Below are positions 6,717 through 12,993 of a DNA stretch of 19,818 bases, in pieces; position 1 is the stretch's first letter; every line of letters starts with the position of its first letter. The stretch lies in contig NZCP01000045.1 of the NCBI GenBank assembly GCA_002686465.1, positions 1-19,818 on the forward strand, given 5' to 3'. The position numbers and the translations under genes were made by a program. The notes under the pieces were generated by a model. It did not search any database and was not told the origin of the DNA. It saw only the letters and a list, made by a program, of their open reading frames with translations. Source of the stretch: Candidatus Woesebacteria bacterium (GTDB taxonomy: Bacteria; Patescibacteriota; Microgenomatia; UBA8517; UBA10165).

Positions 6717-7622
6717 GTGTCAAAGATATTACCTGCCATAATCGGCGCTCTTGCGCTGTTTTTTATATCCTCTACTCCTGCATACGCTGTTATTTTTAAC
6801 ATCAGTGATATTCCATCAAGCGTACAAGATAATCAAAGTTTTAATGTTTCAGTTAGTCTTACAATTGGAGGGTCTTCGGGGAAAAACTACTATTTGAGAC
6901 CGACGTTCGCACATCCTGATACATCCACCTCCTACTTTGGGTATATTAAAAACCATGTGGATTCTTGGTATAACGGTACTCCCTCGCCAATAGACCCCAT
7001 CCAATACAAAAAGATTACCATGAACGAGTTTAATTCTTGGTCTGGTGTTGCGGAGGTCAAACCAGACCCGGAGAGTGGTAGCTATAAAGGATCCGCAAAT
7101 TACAATTTTAATTTCAGATATTATACAGAAGGCGGTAGTTTATCCTCAAGCAAATCCAACGTTGTCAGTATATCTATTGCGTCTTCTCCGACACCAACGC
7201 CTTCTCCATCTCCCTCGCCAAGCCCAACACTTAGCCCATCTCCTTCGCCAGTTCCCTCCCCTTCTCCCTCTCCGAGTCCAAGTCCTTCCTCGTCTGCAAC
7301 TTCCGGATCAACACCCTCTCCTTCTCCGAAAGCATCGCCTCTTGCCCGTCTTGCGACAACAGACGTTTCTCAAATACCTGACGAAAATCAAGACGATTTA
7401 GTTTTGGGTATTCAAAGTGACACGCCATCTGTAACACCATCCGCTTTGCCGACGGCAACTCCAGAAGCAGCAGAAACAGAATCCTTAATAGCTGCGTTTT
7501 TAGAAAGATCTCCACTGGCATTAGGGTTGATGGTCGCAGGTCTAGCACTTTTGGTATTTTCTGCTTTTGCTTTTCTAAAGGGTGGCTCTTCTGATAAACT
7601 TGTGCAAGATGAAGAGAATTAA
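6717..7622 (+). CDS. Secreted surface protein with Pro-Ser linker and C-terminal membrane anchor
   Basis: 301 residues starting at GTG 6717, twelve bases after the peptidase gene. The signal peptide is about 1-24 (ending PAYA). A strand-rich, probably immunoglobulin-like region covers about 25-153. A Pro-Ser/Thr linker covers about 157-208, mostly repeated SP pairs. A second low-complexity stretch and a TM anchor at about 265-288 precede a short acidic cytoplasmic tail. The layout suggests a globular domain held away from the membrane by a rigid stalk. The close spacing to the FtsEX/M23 genes suggests co-transcription and an envelope role. No enzymatic motif was seen. The start is uncertain, as there is no clear Shine-Dalgarno sequence. 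Confidence 0.8.
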   Translation: MSKILPAIIGALALFFISSTPAYAVIFNISDIPSSVQDNQSFNVSVSLTIGGSSGKNYYLRPTFAHPDTSTSYFGYIKNHVDSWYNGTPSPIDPIQYKKITMNEFNSWSGVAEVKPDPESGSYKGSANYNFNFRYYTEGGSLSSSKSNVVSISIASSPTPTPSPSPSPSPTLSPSPSPVPSPSPSPSPSPSSSATSGSTPSPSPKASPLARLATTDVSQIPDENQDDLVLGIQSDTPSVTPSALPTATPEAAETESLIAAFLERSPLALGLMVAGLALLVFSAFAFLKGGSSDKLVQDEEN

Positions 7623-8019
7623 GTTTTGGATACCGGCAGCATTCTGGGCCGGTGTTATTTTTTGGTTTTCTGGTCTGCAGGTTGCTCCATCTTCAGATTT
7701 CTACTGGCATGACTTTGCTATTAAGAAAACTGCACACCTGGTTGAATACGCCATATTATTTTTGCTTGTTTATAGAGCTTTAATAAATACAACTACAATT
7801 GACAAAAGGAAAGCAGCCCTTTTTGTTTTCCTGTTTATAGTCCTTTATGGCGCAAGTGATGAATATCATCAGTCTTTCACTCCGGGAAGAGAACCACGCT
7901 TACGGGATGTTATAATTGACGGCGCAGGTGGAGGAATTGCCTGGCTTGGACTATGGAAGTACTTACCAAAAGCGCCGAAGAAACTAAAAAATTTGGCGAA
8001 AAATTTGCGCATCAAATAA
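7609..8019 (+). CDS. VanZ-like family membrane protein
   Basis: 136 residues from ATG 7609, overlapping the end of the surface-protein gene by 14 bases; the longer in-frame start at 7582 lies deeper inside that gene and is less likely. VanZ-family signatures are visible: FWAGVIFWFSGLQ, KKTAHLVEYAILFLLVYRA, and GASDEYHQSFTPGREPRLRD followed by IDGAGGGIAWLGL. There are about four hydrophobic segments. VanZ relatives are linked to teicoplanin resistance in enterococci, but most, including those in CPR genomes, have no defined activity. The 3' end overlaps tsaE by 67 bases, a long overlap that indicates very compact packing. Confidence 0.88.
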   Translation: MKRIKFWIPAAFWAGVIFWFSGLQVAPSSDFYWHDFAIKKTAHLVEYAILFLLVYRALINTTTIDKRKAALFVFLFIVLYGASDEYHQSFTPGREPRLRDVIIDGAGGGIAWLGLWKYLPKAPKKLKNLAKNLRIK

Positions 8020-8414
8020 CCGGCGGTAGCGTATTAGCCTTAGTTGGTAATTTGGGTAGTGGGAAGACGACGTTTATTCAAGGGTTAGCACGTGGGTTAG
8101 GGATAAAACGAGCAGTTATTAGCCCGACATTCATCCTAATGCGGGAATATGAATCAAAAGTTAAAATTCAAAGTTCAAAATTCAAAACTTTATACCACAT
8201 CGACTTGTATAGATTAGAAGAAGATGTAGAAAGAGAGTGGATAGGATTAGGTATTCAGGATATTTTGGGAAAGAATGATACTATTGTAGTTATTGAATGG
8301 GCAGAGAAGGTAAAGGAATTGTTGCCGAAGAATACAATATGGGTTAAATTTGAGAATGTTGGCGGGGATAATAGGAAGATAGTAACAACTCGTAACTGGT
8401 TGACTAGTAACTAG
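7953..8414 (+). CDS. tsaE: tRNA threonylcarbamoyladenosine biosynthesis ATPase TsaE
   Basis: TsaE is the small ATPase that works with TsaB and TsaD to make t6A37 in ANN-decoding tRNAs. Walker A GNLGSGKTT is at residues 32-40, the switch motif SPTF at 57-60, YHIDLYRL at about 81-88, and VVIEWAEK further on. The length of 153 residues is normal. Residues about 69-79 (KVKIQSSKFKT), between MREYE and YHIDLYR, are encoded by a heptamer repeat and look like a small insertion relative to typical TsaE. The last residues (TTRNWLTSN) are encoded by a second heptamer repeat that also forms a hairpin over the stop. tsaB follows after 28 bases. Confidence 0.95.
   Translation: MEVLTKSAEETKKFGEKFAHQITGGSVLALVGNLGSGKTTFIQGLARGLGIKRAVISPTFILMREYESKVKIQSSKFKTLYHIDLYRLEEDVEREWIGLGIQDILGKNDTIVVIEWAEKVKELLPKNTIWVKFENVGGDNRKIVTTRNWLTSN
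8156..8190 (+). repeat. Five-unit heptamer repeat inside tsaE
   Basis: Five consecutive 7-base units: the first is AAAAGTT, the three middle ones have the form AAARTTC, and the last is AAAACTT. The period of 7 is out of step with codons, yet the frame stays open and adds a Lys/Ser-rich loop. A similar element, starting AAAAGTT and ending AAAACTT, is at 18383-18422. Confidence 0.8.
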
Positions 8415-8419
8415 TTACG
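8387..8419 (+). repeat. Heptamer repeat and hairpin over the tsaE stop codon
   Basis: Units AACTCGT, AACTGGT, (T)GACTAGT and AACTAGT follow one another, and the array encodes the C-terminus of TsaE. Arms 8391-8401 and 8409-8419 can pair (11 bp with one G-U) around a 7-base loop. No T-run follows, so intrinsic termination is unlikely. Confidence 0.6.
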
Positions 8420-8442
8420 ATGTCACGAGGCAACAAGTTATA

Positions 8443-8745
8443 ATGAAATTGCATATCGACACTAGTAATTCAGAAAGGGTGATTGTTCAAGTTGATGGTA
8501 GGAAATTCACAACTAGGGCTCGCAAAGAAAAATCACAGGAACTCCTTTCTTTTATTGATAAGGTGCTAAGACAAAACAGGCAAGGAATTAAAGATGTTAC
8601 AGAAATAAGGGTAAATCGTGGACCCGGATCTTTCACCGGTTTACGTGTAGGAATTTCAGTTGCAAATAGTTTAGGATGGACACTTGGTATACTAGTGAAT
8701 GGGAAAGACATTAGAAAGAAAGGGCCGGTAGAGCCTCTTTACTAA
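8443..8745 (+). CDS. tsaB: Short TsaB-like protein (t6A biosynthesis)
   Basis: TsaB is the scaffold partner of TsaD in t6A synthesis. The 100-residue product has the N-terminal ASKHA features of TsaB: IDTSNSE at residues 5-11 and the hallmark RGPGSFTGLRVGISVANSLGW at about 59-79. Normal TsaB is about 220 residues with two lobes; here only the first lobe is present, ending in KKGPVEPLY. The clean frame and the place next to tsaE argue for a genuine short form, not a broken gene, and short TsaB proteins are known from CPR bacteria. No strong Shine-Dalgarno sequence is seen (GAGG at 8427-8430 is 12 bases away). Confidence 0.85.
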   Translation: MKLHIDTSNSERVIVQVDGRKFTTRARKEKSQELLSFIDKVLRQNRQGIKDVTEIRVNRGPGSFTGLRVGISVANSLGWTLGILVNGKDIRKKGPVEPLY

Positions 8746-8750
8746 ACAAA

Positions 8751-9734
8751 ATGAAAAAAGTTGCAGTTATTGGCGGCGCGGGGTACATAGGGAGTTTTAC
8801 TGCCCAAGCACTTCATAAATCAGGTTACAAAGTAATTGTTGTTGACGATTTGTCTTTAGGACACAAAAAAGCTGTGAGGGGGTTGTCTATCAAGAAAATA
8901 GATATTGTGAATCAAGCTGAAGTTTTAGTAAAGTTCTTTAAACAAGAAAAATTTGATGCTGTCTTTCATTTTGCAGCTCTAGCCCAGGTCAGGGAATCAA
9001 TGAAGAACCCTGGCTTGTACTTTACTCACAACGTTAGTGGATCGATCAATGTTATCGAAGCTGCTGCCGTAAGTGGGATTGACAAATTTATTTTTTCCTC
9101 AACTGCTTCTGTGTATGGTAACCCAGAGAAACTCCCTATACCAGAAAGCCATTCCCTAAATACCACTAATGTTTATGGAGAGACCAAAATAATGATTGAG
9201 AAAGTCCTACAGTGGTATTGGAAGATTTTTCAGCTTTCTTCTGTGAGTATTCGTTACTTTAATGCGTCCGGTGCAAGTAAGGATGGCAAGATGGGAGAGT
9301 CCCATTTGACTGAGACCCATCTAATACCAAACATTATTTGTGCCGCCCTAAAAGAGAAGGAAGTGGTTATTTTTGGAAATGATTATCCGACCCCTGACGG
9401 TACATGCATGAGAGATTACATTCACGTTTATGATTTAGCGAGCATACACATTCAGGCGTTGGAATATATAAATAGTAATGCGGGTGCCTTTGTTTTTAAT
9501 GCTGGAGCAGGTGAAGTCCACTCAAACCTTGAAGTTGTTAAAGCAGTGGAAAAAGTGATGGGGAAAAAGGTGAAGTACTCCTTTGGTCCAAAACGAGAAG
9601 GAGACCCGGCCAAACTTGTTGCAGACTCACGCCTGGCGAAGAAAAAACTTGGGTGGGTTCCTAAAAACTCTGACCTTGCAACAATTATCAAGTCAGCCTG
9701 GCTTTGGCACTCAAAACATCCAAGGGGTTATTAA
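8751..9734 (+). CDS. galE: UDP-glucose 4-epimerase
   Basis: GalE interconverts UDP-glucose and UDP-galactose with bound NAD. The 327-residue product is an extended SDR enzyme with the Rossmann motif GGAGYIGS at residues 8-15. The active site is SSTASVYG (from 116) and YGETK (Tyr142, Lys146). GalE-typical blocks are HFAALAQVRESMKNP, RYFNASGASKDGKMGESH, DYPTPDGTCMRDYIHV, and the C-terminal REGDPAKLVADS with KKLGW. It follows tsaB by five bases, with only an A-rich leader. It probably supplies UDP-galactose for the surface glycans implied by the other sugar genes here. Confidence 0.95.
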   Translation: MKKVAVIGGAGYIGSFTAQALHKSGYKVIVVDDLSLGHKKAVRGLSIKKIDIVNQAEVLVKFFKQEKFDAVFHFAALAQVRESMKNPGLYFTHNVSGSINVIEAAAVSGIDKFIFSSTASVYGNPEKLPIPESHSLNTTNVYGETKIMIEKVLQWYWKIFQLSSVSIRYFNASGASKDGKMGESHLTETHLIPNIICAALKEKEVVIFGNDYPTPDGTCMRDYIHVYDLASIHIQALEYINSNAGAFVFNAGAGEVHSNLEVVKAVEKVMGKKVKYSFGPKREGDPAKLVADSRLAKKKLGWVPKNSDLATIIKSAWLWHSKHPRGY

Positions 9735-9749
9735 GATGGCTGTTATGAG

Positions 9750-9758
9750 TGTTATACT
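9750..9758 (+). promoter_or_regulatory. Extended -10 upstream of the CAP-domain gene
   Basis: TGT-TATACT predicts an RNA start near 9765, about 14 bases before ATG 9779. The GTG at 9749 that opens the reading frame overlaps this box, which supports ATG 9779 as the start. Confidence 0.5.
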
Positions 9759-9778
9759 ATTCGTATTCGATAACTGCC

Positions 9779-10669
9779 ATGTTACTAGCGGCTTTCCTAA
9801 TCTATACTTTGCTCCCTCACGAGCGTAATAACCACAGAGCAAAACTTCTCAACCCCATCGTTATAGGATTGTCTATTTTAATGTTTCTTGTTACGCAGGT
9901 TTTAGTGTCTTCATTGCCAAGATTTACTCCAGTGGTTCTTGGTTATGCCTCTAACATTAATTCTGAGGAGATTGTCCAGCTTACTAATGAAGAGAGGGAA
10001 CAAGCAGGTGTGCCTGAAGTACAAGTTGACCCGATATTAACTCAAGCTGCGCTCAAAAAAGGGGGTGACATGTTCGCAAAGGACTATTGGGCTCATACCG
10101 CCCCTGATGGGACAGAGCCATGGGTATTCTTTGCTGACCAAGGATACAAGTATCGATTTGCAGGGGAAAATTTGGCTCGAGATTTTGCAAATTCCGAGAC
10201 AACGGTAGCGGCTTGGATGAATTCTCGTAGTCACAGAGACAATCTTTTGTCTTCAAGATACCAAGACATAGGGGTAGCAGTTATACAGGGAGATCTGGAT
10301 GGTGTTGAAACTACGTTGGTAATACAATTCTTTGGGACACGGATGGATCAATCACCTCTTGTGGAAACAAACATTGGTGCACAACCAGCTGCCTCCCTGG
10401 ATTTTTCTCCAGAGGCAACAGTGGTAGGATCAAGTACGGTGATAGGAGCAAGTAAAGAGAAAGGCAATATTTTGCTTTCTCCATTTTCTACTACTAGAAA
10501 CTTGGCAATCTTTTTAGTATCCCTATTTTTCTTGGTCATAACTCTTGATATGATCATAATAAGACATAGGAATGTAGCGAGAGTTTCCTCAAAGAGTTTT
10601 GCCCATTTTATCTTTTTTGGTGCAATATTGGCAGTACTTTACTTTTCCAGAGAAGGACTAATTTTGTAA
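9779..10669 (+). CDS. CAP/SCP-domain (YkwD-like) membrane protein
   Basis: 296 residues. Hydrophobic segments are at about 1-12 and 26-46. A CAP domain covers about 62-190, and two more TM segments lie near the C-terminus (about 240-262 and 272-290). CAP hallmarks are LTNEEREQAGVPEVQVDP, DMFAKDYWAHTAPDGTEPW (His106), YRFAGENLARDF (Glu130) and AAWMNSRSHRDNLLSSRYQDIGVAV (His152). CAP proteins of bacteria are usually secreted and poorly characterised; the cavity residues are intact here. The placement between TM pairs suggests an extracytoplasmic domain tethered at both ends, although topology is inferred. A VVLGYAS motif follows the second hydrophobic segment. The start is chosen from the promoter position. 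Confidence 0.88.
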   Translation: MLLAAFLIYTLLPHERNNHRAKLLNPIVIGLSILMFLVTQVLVSSLPRFTPVVLGYASNINSEEIVQLTNEEREQAGVPEVQVDPILTQAALKKGGDMFAKDYWAHTAPDGTEPWVFFADQGYKYRFAGENLARDFANSETTVAAWMNSRSHRDNLLSSRYQDIGVAVIQGDLDGVETTLVIQFFGTRMDQSPLVETNIGAQPAASLDFSPEATVVGSSTVIGASKEKGNILLSPFSTTRNLAIFLVSLFFLVITLDMIIIRHRNVARVSSKSFAHFIFFGAILAVLYFSREGLIL

Positions 10670-10681
10670 AGAAGGGACAGA

Positions 10682-10945
10682 ATGTTTTCTGAGATTACTA
10701 AACATTTAGCGCACTATTTCAGTTTGTTGGCAATTATTGGCGTAAGTTTTTGGGGATTAATCACGTTTCCATATGACAAAGGTATGCAGACTGCTATTGC
10801 TATTTCACTGGGAACCGCTTTTGTCATTTGGGGACTTATACATCACTGGATTCATGATGACTTGCATCCGAAAGTCATTTTAGAGTATATTGCAACAGCG
10901 ACTTTAGGAATAGCCATTTTATTGATCGTAATTTGGCAAGCATAA
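10682..10945 (+). CDS. Small membrane protein of unknown function, three TM segments
   Basis: 87 residues, almost wholly hydrophobic, with spans at about 11-29, 34-52 and 65-85. Between spans 2 and 3 is a polar, His-rich loop (HHWIHDDLHPKVILEY) that could bind metal, though this is only suggestive. It has one of the few good Shine-Dalgarno sequences in the window (GAAGGG, 10671-10676) and follows the CAP gene by 12 bases, so it is likely in the same transcript. No family is recognised. Confidence 0.75.
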   Translation: MFSEITKHLAHYFSLLAIIGVSFWGLITFPYDKGMQTAIAISLGTAFVIWGLIHHWIHDDLHPKVILEYIATATLGIAILLIVIWQA

Positions 10946-10949
10946 GTAT

Positions 10950-11696
10950 ATGAAAGGCATTATTCTTGCTGGAGGCCTAGGAACTCGTCTTTATCCTCTG
11001 ACTCATGCCACCAACAAACATCTTCTTCCGATTTTTGATCAACCCATGGTCTTCTATCCCATTCAAACCTTAGTCCAAGCTGGAATTCAGGACATTCTGA
11101 TCGTTACAAGTGGACCGCATTCTGGAGACTTCATTAGGGTACTTAAGAATGGTAAAGAGCTTGGTGTTCGGCATCTGGAGTATGCTTATCAAGAGAATCC
11201 AGAAGGTGGAATTGCTGACGCTCTTGCATCAGCTGAGGATTTCGCAGATGGTGAACCAATCGCTGTTATCCTTGGTGACAATACTACCGATGCAGATATA
11301 AGCCAGGCAGTTGAGAAATTTAGGCGAGGTGCGGTTGTTTTTTTGAAGGAGGTTACCGATCCAGAACGTTTTGGCGTTCCTGTCTTTGATCGCAAAGACA
11401 GGAAGAAAATAATTCGCATTGAGGAAAAACCAAAGAAGCCAAGATCCAATTTTGCAGTAACCGGTCTCTATCTATTCGATAATAAAGTTTTTGGCTATGT
11501 TAAAAGTATCAAACCATCAAAAAGAGGGCAGCTTGAAATAACTGACGTAAATAATTGCTATATTAAAGCTTCCAAACTTCAATGGAGTGAGCTTAAGGGA
11601 TTCTGGACCGATGCAGGCACTTTCGGCAGTCTTTTCCACGCAGGAGCCTATTGGGCGCAAAAGAAATTTGGTGCGGGGTTACAGGAAGAGGACTGA
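10950..11696 (+). CDS. RmlA-like sugar-1-phosphate nucleotidyltransferase
   Basis: 248 residues of the nucleotidyl-transferase fold that joins a sugar 1-phosphate to an NTP. The pyrophosphorylase signature GGLGTRLYPLT is at residues 8-18, followed by NKHLLPIFDQPMVFYPIQTL, which is closest to glucose-1-phosphate thymidylyltransferase (RmlA). The metal-binding LGDN is near residue 108. VTDPERFGVPVFD, IEEKPKKPRSNFAVTGLYLFD and RGQLEITDVN match the RmlA family, as does WTDAGTFGSL. It is shorter than RmlA1 (about 290) and lacks a C-terminal extension. rmlB, rmlC and rmlD are not in this window, so dTDP-rhamnose synthesis cannot be claimed. Confidence 0.9.
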   Translation: MKGIILAGGLGTRLYPLTHATNKHLLPIFDQPMVFYPIQTLVQAGIQDILIVTSGPHSGDFIRVLKNGKELGVRHLEYAYQENPEGGIADALASAEDFADGEPIAVILGDNTTDADISQAVEKFRRGAVVFLKEVTDPERFGVPVFDRKDRKKIIRIEEKPKKPRSNFAVTGLYLFDNKVFGYVKSIKPSKRGQLEITDVNNCYIKASKLQWSELKGFWTDAGTFGSLFHAGAYWAQKKFGAGLQEED

Positions 11697-11717
11697 TTTT
11701 TAGCTGGCAAAATGCTT

Positions 11718-11742
11718 CTTTTTGAGCAAAAAGTGGTATACT
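11718..11742 (+). promoter_or_regulatory. Promoter of the YkuK-like gene with a palindrome upstream
   Basis: TGG-TATACT (11734-11742) is an extended -10 with a predicted RNA start near 11749, six bases before ATG 11755. Just upstream, CTTTTTG and CAAAAAG (11718-11733) form a 7-bp palindrome with a 2-base gap over the spacer region. It could be an operator, but this is speculative. Confidence 0.5.
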
Positions 11743-11754
11743 TTAGCCTTAAAT

Positions 11755-12258
11755 ATGGCCAAAAATGGCAAAATGACTTTTTTCAGTCCTACAAAGGGAG
11801 AACTTCCTTTGAATAGGGTAACTGATGAAATCACAAACTTTGTAGGTGAAGACTCGCACAGCACTTACAGATTAGTAATTGGAACAGATTCTCAAGCAAA
11901 GAGACTTAATGGGGTTGCAGAGATTGATTTTGTTACAGCAATTGTGATTCACAGACAAGGATCGGGTGGTAGATATTTTTGGCGTAAAAAGAGAGAAAAG
12001 AAAACGTATGTTCTTCGAGAGAAAATTTATACCGAGACTTTAATTTCTTTGAATTTTGCGCAGAAGTTTATACCGGCTCTTCGAGGTAAACTCCCAGCAA
12101 GCAAATACGATTTGGAAATCCACGTCGACGTTGGACCTGTTGGACCAACACGAGATATGATCAAGGAAGTAGTCGGAATGGTAAATGGAAACGGATATGT
12201 TGCAAAGACCAAGCCTGAAGCATACGGTGCCTTCGTTGTTGCAGACAAGCACACATAG
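11755..12258 (+). CDS. YkuK-like (DUF458) RNase H-fold protein
   Basis: 167 residues from ATG 11755; a longer frame from 11722 overlaps the promoter and is rejected. The IGTDSQ motif at about 42-47 (Asp45) and the acidic block LEIHVDVGPVGPT match the YkuK/DUF458 family. So do the GNGYVAKTKPEAYGAFVVADK ending and the TAIVIHRQGSGGRYFW and REKIYTETLISLNFA segments. The family is predicted to have an RNase H-like fold. Its cellular substrate is not established to my knowledge. Its stop codon directly abuts the stop of trmD on the other strand, with no base between them. Confidence 0.85.
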   Translation: MAKNGKMTFFSPTKGELPLNRVTDEITNFVGEDSHSTYRLVIGTDSQAKRLNGVAEIDFVTAIVIHRQGSGGRYFWRKKREKKTYVLREKIYTETLISLNFAQKFIPALRGKLPASKYDLEIHVDVGPVGPTRDMIKEVVGMVNGNGYVAKTKPEAYGAFVVADKHT

Positions 12259-12924
12259 TTATAATAAGTCTGGACGGTTCTTCGTGGTGCGCAAGCCTGC
12301 TTCTTTCTTTCTCCACTTTTCGATCTCTTTGTGGTCCCCCGATAAGAGTATTTTTGGTACCTTCCAACCTTTGTAGTCTTCCGGTCTGGTGTACTGAGGA
12401 TACTCAAGCTCAGAAGATGAGAAAGATTCAAGTTTCGTTGCCTCTTCCTTTTCAAGAACCCCTGGGATAAGGCGGACCACACTGTCTGCTACAACCATTG
12501 CGGGTATTTCGCCTCCAGTCAGAACATAATCTCCAATGGAAATTTCTTCATCAATAAGATGTTCTCTTATCCTATGATCTATGCCTTCATAATGCGCCGC
12601 GATTAGTATGAGGTGATCAATTTTTGATAATTTTTGGGCATTTTTTTGTGTGAACGGTTTCCCGCCAGGGTCTAGAAGGACAGTGTGAGCGGACTTGGAT
12701 TTTAAATCTTTGAGTGCTTTGTAAACAGGTTCCACCATAAGAAGCATGCCGACCCCTCCGCCATAAGGGTGGTCATCGACCGTATGGTGTTTGTCTTTGG
12801 ACCAATTCCTCAAATCGTGTATTTTAAGTTCCACCAACGATTTGTCCTGGGCCCTTTTAATGATACTTTCCTCAAAAGGACCCCGGAACATATTCGGGAA
12901 TAGAGTCAGTATGTCAATTTTCAT
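12259..12924 (-). CDS. trmD: tRNA (guanine37-N1)-methyltransferase TrmD
   Basis: TrmD makes m1G37 with S-adenosylmethionine, preventing +1 frameshifting. The 221-residue product begins KIDILTLFPNMF and has HHTVDDHPYGGGVGM (46-60; DDRPYGGGPGM is usual). The SPOUT knot motifs are HYEGIDHRI (111-119) and SIGDYVLTGGEIPA (129-142). LEYPQYTRP and the C-terminal VPKILLSGDHKEIEKWR follow. It is shorter than the usual 240-255 residues. The catalytic Asp of the DSF motif (Asp169 in E. coli) is replaced by Glu166 in LESF. The gene is transcribed alone on the minus strand between two plus-strand units, from a possible extended -10 at 12939-12947. Confidence 0.95.
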   Translation of the reverse strand: MKIDILTLFPNMFRGPFEESIIKRAQDKSLVELKIHDLRNWSKDKHHTVDDHPYGGGVGMLLMVEPVYKALKDLKSKSAHTVLLDPGGKPFTQKNAQKLSKIDHLILIAAHYEGIDHRIREHLIDEEISIGDYVLTGGEIPAMVVADSVVRLIPGVLEKEEATKLESFSSSELEYPQYTRPEDYKGWKVPKILLSGDHKEIEKWRKKEAGLRTTKNRPDLL

Positions 12925-12938
12925 TGCTAGACTATGTC

Positions 12939-12947
12939 ATTTTATCA
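12939..12947 (-). promoter_or_regulatory. Extended -10 of trmD
   Basis: The minus strand reads TGA-TAAAAT. The predicted RNA start is about 12932, eight bases before the trmD ATG at 12924. It is divergent from the promoter at 12951-12980. Confidence 0.45.
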
Positions 12948-12950
12948 CTA

Positions 12951-12980
12951 TTGTCATTTTAAGGTTGTTCTTGCTATACT
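12951..12980 (+). promoter_or_regulatory. Promoter of the sugar-nucleotide/glycosyltransferase operon
   Basis: TTGTCA (12951-12956), an 18-base spacer, then TATACT (12975-12980) preceded by TGC. This is the best -35/-10 pair in the window. The predicted RNA start is about 12987, seven bases before ATG 12994. Confidence 0.65.
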
Positions 12981-12993
12981 CCATGCGTATATT

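Noticed and set aside
7045..7401. Long alternative frames over the Pro-Ser region
   Set aside because: They are shadows of the low-complexity repeat; neither has a start signal or recognisable sequence.
8439..8444. TATAAT as a promoter of tsaB
   Set aside because: The box overlaps the ATG at 8443, so RNA would start inside the coding region. It is probably chance.
12027..12482. A 151-codon minus-strand ORF across the YkuK/trmD junction
   Set aside because: It overlaps two clear genes in the wrong frame and has no recognisable motif.
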